A stretch of 32,773 nt of DNA, from positions 1-32,773 of the forward strand of contig JAUIKS010000060.1 of NCBI GenBank assembly GCA_030430565.1, written 5' to 3'. Shown here one piece after another: positions 11,301 to 18,748 of this stretch. The stretch's first letter is position 1, and each line of letters opens with the position of its first letter. Both the position numbers and the translations under genes were made by a program. The notes below the pieces were generated by a model. That model searched no databases and was not told the DNA's origin. It saw nothing but the letters and a program-made list of their open reading frames with translations. The DNA comes from Polyangia bacterium (GTDB lineage: Bacteria > Myxococcota_A > Polyangia > Nannocystales > Nannocystaceae).

Positions 11301-12861
11301 ACGAAAGGTATCGGTCAACCAGAACGGGACGCAGTCGAAGGAGCGGCTGTACTTCGGTGCGTGGGAAACGTACCGCGAACGTCAGGGACAAGCGCTAGAC
11401 CACGAGCGCGAGACGCTTCACGTGGCGGACGGCACTCGGCGGATGTGCCTGATCGAGACGAAGACCGTGGAGAACGGTCAGACGGTACAAGCGGCGAATA
11501 TCGCCCGCTACCAGTACGACAACCATCTAGGGACGGCGACGCTGGAGCTGGGTGGCAACGCGGATGTCATCTCGTACGAGGAGTTTCATCCGTATGGGAC
11601 GTCGTCGTACCGGGCGGCGAATGGGGCGATCGATGTGTCGGCGAAGCGGTATCGGTATACGGGGCAGGAGCGCGATGAAGAGACCGGGCTAGCGTATCAT
11701 GGGGCGCGTTACTACGCTCCTTGGTTGGGGCGATGGACGGCGGCGGACCCGATCGGGCTTGGGGATGGGACAAATCGGTACGAATACACGGTAGGCAACC
11801 CTCTAGTACATACTGACCCATCAGGCACCGTGTCCGAAGGGGTCGAGGCACTTGTTGATCGGGGGGAGCCGAAGAACACGAAGAGTGTTGACGGTGTTAA
11901 GGTTGTCTTCGGTGTTGGCTTCTCCTTCCGGTTCGGCCGAACAGGGAAGCCCGCTCCAAAGAAGGCTGAGGACACACACCATGCTCCCAATGTCGCACCT
12001 GCATCAACGGGGCCCTTATTCTCCCGTAAGCCAGGGCAGAAAGGGTTCAAACATCGCGTATTGGGAAGTTCAGATATCAGCGTTCAACATGTTCAAAAGG
12101 AGGGGATGAAACCTCTCAAGAAAGTGTCAAAACCTGCACCTGCGCACGAGATGACATTTCGACATCTACGACCCTCCGACCAGCGGTCAAGCCCGGTATT
12201 TAGGCACGGGACAGATCGAATTTCATTTGCGACGATATCAGGCGCAGAAGAACTTGTAAGGCAGGGAAGGGCAATCAATGGCATTGTTCGGGTCGACATA
12301 GCGATCGCGGAAAACCACGGGACTGAGTTTAGGGAAAATGAAACTCTTCAATCAGATCTTGACAAGTACAAAGCAGAGTCAGAAAAGAATCTTAAAAGCG
12401 AAAAACGACTCCGTCGAAGAGTCGATGCAATCGACCAGGCCAAAGGAAAATTAATCGAATATAAGGAGTCTCACGCAGTTGGACGCGTTCCGGCGGAGTC
12501 AATCAGCCCCGTGAACAACATTGCCTCCGAGGCTCGCAATCTTCGCAATCTTGCAGTTGCCACCAAGGCTGTTAGGGCGCTGGGGCTTGCAGGGTTGCTG
12601 GTGGGACTTGGGGTAACCACATACCGAGTTGCATCTGCCTCAGCAGAAGAGCGCCCTGGAGTCATTGCTGAAGAAGCCGGTGCTTGGGCACTGGGGGTAG
12701 CCGGGGCGTTAGGAGGAGCTACTCTGGGCGCGAAATTAGGAGCGCCCTTGGGTCCATGGGGGATGCTCGCCGGAGGTGTTATCGGAGGTCTGCTTGGTGG
12801 CGGAATAGGCGCCTACCTCGGAGCAAATGGTGCTCGAAGCGCCTATGAGGCGGCAAAATAG
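8383..12861 (+). CDS. 5'-truncated RHS/TcB-TcC-like polymorphic toxin
   Basis: A 1492-residue YD-repeat protein. The first residues (LDVDAYGTVTRQVSVAYPR, preceded in frame by DPHVSQ) resemble the middle region of TcdB/SpvB-type proteins. The usual upstream SpvB and propeller regions are therefore missing, as is any ribosome site for the GTG shown. Many YD repeats form the predicted cocoon shell. The RHS core follows (about 1040-1148), with YTGQERD, GLAYHGARYYAP, DPIG and DPSG; the paired DPxG aspartates are those of the self-cleaving core in Tc toxins. The tip (1149-1492) is not recognised: a basic segment, a predicted coiled coil (about 1318-1361) and a glycine-zipper-like hydrophobic segment (about 1433-1486) that could insert in a membrane. 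From about 11850 the DNA is clearly AT-richer, as expected for an exchanged toxin tip. Expression and activity are doubtful given the truncation. Confidence 0.8.
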   Translation: MLDVDAYGTVTRQVSVAYPRVGAAAVTPGNKTVNAQTHATMLLAEADVIHVDNNPASYRLGVPYAGRSYELTGLTLDAQSPKTVAELRAHADVAVEIAYKETPDGTAQKRVLGKQRQTFYADDLNGALPLGQCGTRALPYESESLAFSQAQLAIVFGQKIAGLGLDSEGAYRKYGPDWYRPSGRVIFDETKFYRVVKARDVFGNASTFTHDAHNLLLESATDPLGNLVSAENDYRLLTPWRTTDPNLNRTANAFDELGMVRAVAVMGKDGQGEGDTLDDPTLTLDYNLDAWSLEQKPTWTHATAKETHGLGNLTTQQQFTYHGGMGQVVMAKAQAEPGLAPKRDENGELVFQNGELVFEAADPRWVGTGRTVLDNKGNVIKQYEPFFSATSDYESEQDLVEWGVTPLLHYDPLGRVVRTDLPDGTFSRVEFTPWKQVTYDANDTVLDSDWYAERQALLPGPPENDAEIRAANEAAKHANTPSTAHTDHRGRVVVTVAHNRTDGQDAFYETFVDLDVEGNPLEITDARENTAETDTFAPGGVQLYSESVDAGNRWVLADAGGRPLRSWDSRGHTRRWSYDALSRPTHAYIKTNQDPEVLAGRSVYGESLAQPEQTNHRGQLFRVYDTAGMVEATSFDFKGNPLSQTRRLATDYTTRPDWITLANETDPAAIQTLADALLETETFTSSQTYDALNRVVTSTTPDLSVTTTSYGAGGLIASVAVNVKGAVQATDIVTNVDYNEKGQRVLEEHGNGAVIAREYDTRMFRVRRIHTTRPNPDPGKREVQDLRYHYDPSGNIAEIRDLAQQVVYFQNAQVAPAQKFVYDAIYRLLSATGREHATITQPTGDEWAAISHPGDAQALQNYTQRYEYDQVGNILATTHEVGGQVAWKRACAYALDGNQLLESSGPGDDPIDPQTWTETYTYDAHGNMLTMPHLYVPPDDPGMFWDEDDRLARTEHGGGGTTYYVYDSAGQRVRKVSVNQNGTQSKERLYFGAWETYRERQGQALDHERETLHVADGTRRMCLIETKTVENGQTVQAANIARYQYDNHLGTATLELGGNADVISYEEFHPYGTSSYRAANGAIDVSAKRYRYTGQERDEETGLAYHGARYYAPWLGRWTAADPIGLGDGTNRYEYTVGNPLVHTDPSGTVSEGVEALVDRGEPKNTKSVDGVKVVFGVGFSFRFGRTGKPAPKKAEDTHHAPNVAPASTGPLFSRKPGQKGFKHRVLGSSDISVQHVQKEGMKPLKKVSKPAPAHEMTFRHLRPSDQRSSPVFRHGTDRISFATISGAEELVRQGRAINGIVRVDIAIAENHGTEFRENETLQSDLDKYKAESEKNLKSEKRLRRRVDAIDQAKGKLIEYKESHAVGRVPAESISPVNNIASEARNLRNLAVATKAVRALGLAGLLVGLGVTTYRVASASAEERPGVIAEEAGAWALGVAGALGGATLGAKLGAPLGPWGMLAGGVIGGLLGGGIGAYLGANGARSAYEAAK

Positions 12862-12865
12862 GATA

Positions 12866-13606
12866 ATGAAACAGCACTTCAAGAAACAGCATAAACAGGC
12901 GATCTCGATACTTCGAGAACCTCTCGATAGTAAATGTATCGGGCTCCGCCGTATCTATTCTCATGCAAAAAGAACCATTTCGTTGGGGGTTCTAGGGGAT
13001 CGTGAGCGCTGTATTGCGGAGTCGACATTAGTCCTAAGTGCCTTTCGGCAAGAGTTCGGTTCTACTGGAACCGAAACAGGATGGTTCAACGGGCCCTTCT
13101 CCTCCGAAGAGATCTGGGGAACGTGTAGCATTCTTGAGTTTGTTACATACTTGTCGATTCTTAAGCATGAACGTTCTACGCTGCAGATTTGTAGCGATGT
13201 ATGGCTGACTCCAAAACAAGAGTCATACTTCACGACAGCAACAACCCCGACAAGGTTACTATTATTGGCTCTGATTGCGTGCAGTGAGCGCAGTTACCGT
13301 GTGGCTGGCGAGTATCTTGACTCGGCGAATGAGGCTCTTCTGTCAGAAGAAGACTCGGACACGGCACATGATGATCCACTTGCGACTGCTGTGAGAGGAG
13401 TGATCGAGAAAAATGGTCAAGTTGTGCAATGCTCTGTGGAGAGTATGTGGTCAGACAAACGTCGAATATTTGAGGAGGATGGAAACAGTGTATTCTCTTT
13501 GTTCTCAGGAACCATTCTTGGCGAGGGGATTGCGGTAATAGGTAGAGTTTCACGTGTGGCGGACTTGGTAATTCCTTTGCCAGAAGGCCCTCTCTATTGG
13601 TTCTAG
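12866..13606 (+). CDS. Candidate immunity protein to the RHS tip
   Basis: A 246-residue protein without a recognised family. It begins 4 bp after the RHS stop and in-frame ATGs also exist at 12827 and 12845, overlapping the toxin gene; AGGA in front of the 12866 ATG is too close for a good ribosome site, so the start is uncertain. It is predicted soluble, with no signal peptide, a helical middle part (LLLLALIACSERSYRVAGEYL) and a C-terminal strand-rich segment. The DNA is AT-rich compared with the chromosome and matches the toxin tip in composition, as expected if both arrived together. In RHS loci the gene immediately downstream usually encodes the cognate immunity protein. That role is inferred from position alone. 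Confidence 0.6.
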   Translation: MKQHFKKQHKQAISILREPLDSKCIGLRRIYSHAKRTISLGVLGDRERCIAESTLVLSAFRQEFGSTGTETGWFNGPFSSEEIWGTCSILEFVTYLSILKHERSTLQICSDVWLTPKQESYFTTATTPTRLLLLALIACSERSYRVAGEYLDSANEALLSEEDSDTAHDDPLATAVRGVIEKNGQVVQCSVESMWSDKRRIFEEDGNSVFSLFSGTILGEGIAVIGRVSRVADLVIPLPEGPLYWF

Positions 13607-13638
13607 TGAGTTGGGCTACCTGCAGGCTACAGGCTACA

Positions 13639-13780
13639 GTTTGGGCCGAGGATAACCGCCTCGCCCGGGCGAGCATGGAGGGGCACGACGTACTACGCCT
13701 ACGACTGACAGTCCAGCGTCTAACTCTGCTTTCTATTATACTGGACGAGAACATCGGACTTTGCGTCTGGCGATATGTCG
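13639..13780 (+). pseudogene. Relic of an RHS core
   Basis: Bases 13639-13708 align closely with 11211-11283 inside the intact RHS gene: WAEDNRLAR matches WDEDDRLAR, and after small deletions TTYYAYD matches TTYYVYD. A little further on, YYTGRE (about 13734-13751) resembles the YTGQERD core motif. Frame changes and a stop show that this is decayed. It is typical of displaced RHS tips, where an older tip and immunity gene remain behind after a newer tip has been inserted. Confidence 0.6.
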
Positions 13781-14112
13781 ATGAGAGACAAACGAACAGT
13801 GCCCAAGAAAAATACGAGCGCGGGATTACATGCCAGGTTGCCGCCTTTCGTGTTATCGATCCTCCGGAGGATCCAATCGTGCCTACTTCAACTTGGATTG
13901 CCGTGGCGACATGCCAATTGTACGATCCGGAAATAGAGGTAGCATCCTTGACTCCGGCCCAAGTAGTCCTAACAGGCGAAACTGTTCGGACGATTAGTGG
14001 CAAAGCGAGTTCAAATTCTGAAGCGAAGGCAATGAGGCTAGCGATCAACGCTTTGTTGTTCGAACTTACCGCAAAAGGGTATTCGGATAACCAAGACGTC
14101 GAGTTGTGGTGA
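13675..14112 (+). CDS. Small ORF downstream of RHS relic, function unknown
   Basis: This frame of 145 residues from the ATG at 13675 is open further upstream, to a TTG at 13597, but that part is RHS relic read in a mixed frame. The C-terminal 110 residues have plausible protein composition (for example STWIAVATCQLYDPEIEV and SNSEAKAMRLAINALLFEL) and AT-richer codon use like the candidate immunity gene. No motif is recognised. It may be an orphan toxin-tip fragment or an older immunity protein left by tip exchange; a chance frame is also possible. Confidence 0.35.
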   Translation: MEGHDVLRLRLTVQRLTLLSIILDENIGLCVWRYVDERQTNSAQEKYERGITCQVAAFRVIDPPEDPIVPTSTWIAVATCQLYDPEIEVASLTPAQVVLTGETVRTISGKASSNSEAKAMRLAINALLFELTAKGYSDNQDVELW

Positions 14113-14518
14113 TTCGTAATCTATCCCCAGGTTGCGTAACCACATCGGCAGACGTGGAATACCGGAAGAAGCCATCCGGTTGGGGGTGTTCGACGCCACT
14201 AGCGGATGTACGGGGTAGAGACGCGCGAGACGCGGAACCAAGGCCAACTGCCGTCTACTGGTCGACCACCAACCGCGAGCTGTTCCGCTACGGTACCAGT
14301 TCAGACGCAGAATCCCACGTACTCAAGCAACATCGCGCGAGATGTGCGAAGCTCCGAAAACCCTCCGAGGACCGACGAAACCGCGTGCTGCGGGGTGTTG
14401 GAGGATTTTCGGGGCGTCGCGTCTGTAATCAGGCTTGAAGTCCCACGTCGTCGTCGACGGACCCGGTCGCGCGACGGAGGTCGCGTCCTCGCGGCGCGCG
14501 GGCTACCGTCGCCAGGAG
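14113..14518. other. Intergenic right end of the island
   Basis: About 400 bases with no supported gene. Frames starting at 14106 and 14206 are open but have no recognisable family, and the second runs on into the antisense or out-of-frame side of the next gene. Composition returns to high GC after about 14430, where the right copy of the 13-bp repeat lies. Confidence 0.45.
14429..14441 (+). repeat. Right copy of 13-bp direct repeat (att-like)
   Basis: TCAGGCTTGAAGT is identical to 7572-7584 and in the same orientation. It coincides with the return of base composition to the chromosomal level, consistent with the right boundary of the RHS island. The two copies are 6.86 kb apart. Confidence 0.35.
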
Positions 14519-15184
14519 ATGTCGATCGCGGACAACCTCCTCATCCTGATCCCGGCGGCGGCGCTGCTCGTGGCGCTGCTGCTCGCGGAGCGCCAGGGCG
14601 ACGACAGGTCGCGCGTCCTGCTGCTCAAGACGCCGCTCTCGCTCCTCTTCGTCCTCGCCGCGGTGGTGCAGCCCCACCCGCTGCCGGCGTATTACCAGCT
14701 CGTGCTGGGCGGGCTCGCGCTCGGGGTGGTGGGGGATGTCTGCCTCGCGCTCCCGGGTCGCGGGTGGTTTCGCGCGGGCCTCGTCGCGTTCTTGCTGGGG
14801 CACGTGATGTACGCGCTCGCGTTTATGAGCGTGTGCGTGGACGCCCGCTGGCTCCAGCCCGAGCTCTTCGTCTTCGCGTTGATCGGCGCGCTGGTCTACC
14901 GCTGGCTCACGCCGCATCTCGGCTCGATGCGCGGGCCGGTGATCGCGTACATCGTCGTGATCTCGGCGATGATCGCGAGCGCGTGGCTCGCCTCGCGCTC
15001 GCCGGCGGTCCCGGAGGCCGGCGCCTGGCTGCTCCTCAAGGGCGCCGCGCTCTTCTACCTCTCAGATCTGTTCGTCGCCCGCCAACGCTTCGTCGCGCAG
15101 GGCTACGTCAACCGCTTGATCGGTCTCCCGCTCTACTACGCCGGTCAGTTCTTGATCGCCTTCTCCGTCGGCGTGATCGCGTAG
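14519..15184 (+). CDS. YhhN/TMEM86-family membrane protein
   Basis: A 221-residue integral membrane protein with about eight hydrophobic segments, close to the usual family length. The pattern, with conserved acidic and polar positions such as GDVCLALPG, GHVMYALAF and YLSDLFVARQRF, and the ending PLYYAGQFLIAFS, matches the YhhN family. Characterised members in animals and bacteria are lysoplasmalogenases, which hydrolyse the vinyl-ether bond of lysoplasmalogens. Myxobacteria make ether lipids and plasmalogens, so that activity would fit, but it is inference here. The ATG at 14519 is chosen because the first membrane helix begins there; AGGAG abuts it directly. A longer frame from 14435 would start inside the 13-bp repeat and is unlikely. 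It converges on the metalloprotease gene, 38 bp away. Confidence 0.82.
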   Translation: MSIADNLLILIPAAALLVALLLAERQGDDRSRVLLLKTPLSLLFVLAAVVQPHPLPAYYQLVLGGLALGVVGDVCLALPGRGWFRAGLVAFLLGHVMYALAFMSVCVDARWLQPELFVFALIGALVYRWLTPHLGSMRGPVIAYIVVISAMIASAWLASRSPAVPEAGAWLLLKGAALFYLSDLFVARQRFVAQGYVNRLIGLPLYYAGQFLIAFSVGVIA

Positions 15185-15222
15185 CCCGGAAGCGCTCCGT
15201 CAAAATCTCGACGTTCGCGTAT

Positions 15223-17100
15223 TCACCACGGGCTCACGAGCGCCGCGGCCGGGAGCGCCGCGAGGATCCAGACCAGGCCGAGCCGTACACCGTAGCCGAG
15301 GTCATGGGCCCGTCGTCCGCCCCAGATCGCGGTCGGGATCGCCGCGAGCGCGAGCACGGCGAGCAGCGAGCCGAGGCCGGCGAGGGGCTGCGCCCAGCCG
15401 ATCACCACGCCGAGGAAGGCCGCCGCGACACCCACCGCCGCGGAGCGCAGGAGCGCGCCCGCAGGGCTCGTGGGGCGTGGCGGCTTCGGACTCGGTCGCG
15501 TGAACCAGGCGATCGCCGTCCCGAGCAGGCCGGCGAGCGCGAGGGTGCCGAGCGCGCGCCAGACGAAGGGCATGATGATCATGTTGATCGAGAGCGGGTC
15601 CTCGGGCTCGTCGGCGAGCTCGGCCCGCAGCGTCTCCAGCTCCTGGGCGAGCGCGTGAAAACGCTCGACGAGTCGGTCGTCGACGCCGGGGACGCGCGCG
15701 AGCTCGTCGATCGAGCGGTAGGGCGCGCGCTCGAGGATCGCGCGGGCGAGCGCGAGGTCGACGCCGGGCACGCTGACCAAGTCGACGAGCGAGGCGCCGT
15801 TGAGATCGAAGGTGTGCGCCCGCGGGAGCGCGCGGCGCTGGTCAAAAACGGTTGTACCTGTCTTAAACGACCTGTTCGCTAGCCACAGCTCGGGCGGCGC
15901 GTCGCCCCAGCCCTCGCCGAGGACGTCGCGCAGCAGCGCGTCGAGCATCGGCGCCTCGTCGGGGAACAGCGCCTGGTAGCCGGCGACGAGCTCGACCAGG
16001 TCGCGGGGCTCGTGCTCGTGCAGCGCGTGAAACAGCTTGAGGTAGACGTTCTCGAGCGGGCTGACCTGGTCGGCGGTGACGCCGAAGCGGGCGTAGAAGG
16101 CCGCGCCGGGTCGGCGCTCACGCAGGCCCTCGTGGGTCGCCCAGCGGATCATCAGCGCGCTGATCACCCCCTCGCTCTCGAGCATCCGCGACAGCGACTT
16201 CGACGGGTCCTCGGGGCGCCCCGGCAGCACGCTCTCGAGCAGGTAGGCCCGGTAGGGGTCGTCGGTCGCGAGCAGCGCGTCGGGGACCGCGGGCGCGCGC
16301 GCGAACGCGTTTCGCTTGACCGCGTGGTAGCGGAGCACGTCCTCGGCGTTGCCGTACCAGATCAAAAACCCCAGCCGCATGCGCGTAGCGACCGCCGCGC
16401 GCGCGGTGAGCTCGCGGCGGTAGGCCGCCAGCTGTCGCTCGACCCGCGCGGGGAGGACTTCGTCGTCCGCGAGCGCGGCGGTCGGCGCCGCAGCGTCGGG
16501 GTGATCGATCGCGAGCGCCTGCAGGCTCTCGGCGAGGCCCTCGTTGAAGGCGACGACGCGATCGGTGCGGACGCCGAGCGCGTGCACCTGGTTGGTGCCG
16601 CCGTCCTGCAGCGGCCCGGCGAGCTGACGGCGGATGACGTGGGTGAGCTCGTGGGGGAACAGCTGATCGACGGCGCCGTACTTGCCGGCCAGGGGCCAGT
16701 CGCGGTGGAGGTCGACGTAGCCGGCCTGTGGTTTATCCTGGTCCTCGAGCCAGAAGCCCTCGCGCGCGTAGCCACCTTGCCGAGAGGACAGCAGGAGGTA
16801 GGCCGGCTCGGGCGCGCGCTGCTCGGCCTGGCGCAGGTACTCCTGCTCCATGGCGTAGGCGCGCAGCAGCGCGCCGGAGAGCCCGCGCGTGAGCACGGTG
16901 AGCGCGGCCTTGGGCGCGGGGTGCAGGCGCAGCACGGGGCGACCGTCGCGCGTCTCGCCGGTCTCCTCGAGCACCACGAGCAGCGGTCGCTCGGCCGCGC
17001 CGCGCGGGTCCGGCTCGTCGGCGCGCGCCAGCGGTGGGGCCCACAGGGGCAGCGTGGCGAGCGAGCAGAGCGCGAGGCGTCGAGCGCGTTGCAGATGCAC
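15223..17100 (-). CDS. Secreted membrane-anchored zinc metalloprotease with HhH segment
   Basis: A 625-residue predicted protease. It has a signal peptide (cleavage near ALARADEP, about residue 27) and the zinc-binding HELTH motif at 150-154. NEGLAES follows (Glu187 as the likely third ligand), the arrangement of gluzincin peptidases of the peptidase MA type. After a long helical region comes a ComEA-like helix-hairpin-helix segment (about 435-500: DLNGASLVDLVSVPGVD and SIDELARVPGVDD), then at least three C-terminal transmembrane helices. The chain between signal peptide and first helix should face outside the cytoplasm, which is odd for an HhH motif normally linked to DNA binding. The start is a GTG without a strong ribosome site. 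The gene lies 54 bp downstream of the poly-Asp protein gene on the same strand, probably in one transcript. Confidence 0.78.
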   Translation of the reverse strand: MHLQRARRLALCSLATLPLWAPPLARADEPDPRGAAERPLLVVLEETGETRDGRPVLRLHPAPKAALTVLTRGLSGALLRAYAMEQEYLRQAEQRAPEPAYLLLSSRQGGYAREGFWLEDQDKPQAGYVDLHRDWPLAGKYGAVDQLFPHELTHVIRRQLAGPLQDGGTNQVHALGVRTDRVVAFNEGLAESLQALAIDHPDAAAPTAALADDEVLPARVERQLAAYRRELTARAAVATRMRLGFLIWYGNAEDVLRYHAVKRNAFARAPAVPDALLATDDPYRAYLLESVLPGRPEDPSKSLSRMLESEGVISALMIRWATHEGLRERRPGAAFYARFGVTADQVSPLENVYLKLFHALHEHEPRDLVELVAGYQALFPDEAPMLDALLRDVLGEGWGDAPPELWLANRSFKTGTTVFDQRRALPRAHTFDLNGASLVDLVSVPGVDLALARAILERAPYRSIDELARVPGVDDRLVERFHALAQELETLRAELADEPEDPLSINMIIMPFVWRALGTLALAGLLGTAIAWFTRPSPKPPRPTSPAGALLRSAAVGVAAAFLGVVIGWAQPLAGLGSLLAVLALAAIPTAIWGGRRAHDLGYGVRLGLVWILAALPAAALVSPW

Positions 17101-17154
17101 GGGCGAAGCGTAGCGGCTCCGCGCGCGCGCGTCAGCGACGGCTTCGCCGCGTCG

Positions 17155-18510
<1,356 letters not shown>

Positions 18511-18718
18511 CCCCGCATCATACTCAGTCGACCGAGCCGCGGGGCTCGAGCCGCCGCGCGGCGGCGCGCGTGATGGGTGAGGAGCGCGGGCGTCGGGGCG
18601 CGGGAGCCGGCGGTCGCGCGCCCGAGGGAGCGGTCGAGTGACCGCGCGCGCCGTCGGTCGCTCGGCCGGGGGCGGGTCGGCGTGCCGACGCCCGGGCGCT
18701 GTACCGACGCCTACAAAT

Positions 18719-18734
18719 ATGTCCTAATGGTCAT
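18719..18734. promoter_or_regulatory. Dyad site B upstream of second MYXO-CTERM gene
   Basis: ATGTCCTAATGGTCAT matches ATGWC-N6-GWCAT, the pattern of 4079-4094 and 4327-4342. It ends 14 bases before the ATG at 18749 and is embedded in very GC-rich DNA, so it stands out. Its closeness to the start suggests control at or just after the transcription start, or by blocking the ribosome site region on DNA. Confidence 0.5.
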
Positions 18735-18748
18735 GATTGGGGGTGGTG

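Noticed and set aside
14113..14430. Possible group II intron or transposase remnant
   Set aside because: A vague resemblance at the start of one frame only; no domain V-like hairpin or transposase motif was found.
14206..15882. Long plus-strand frame of 558 residues
   Set aside because: It is out of frame with the YhhN-family gene and antisense to the protease gene; its composition is extreme in Arg and Ala.
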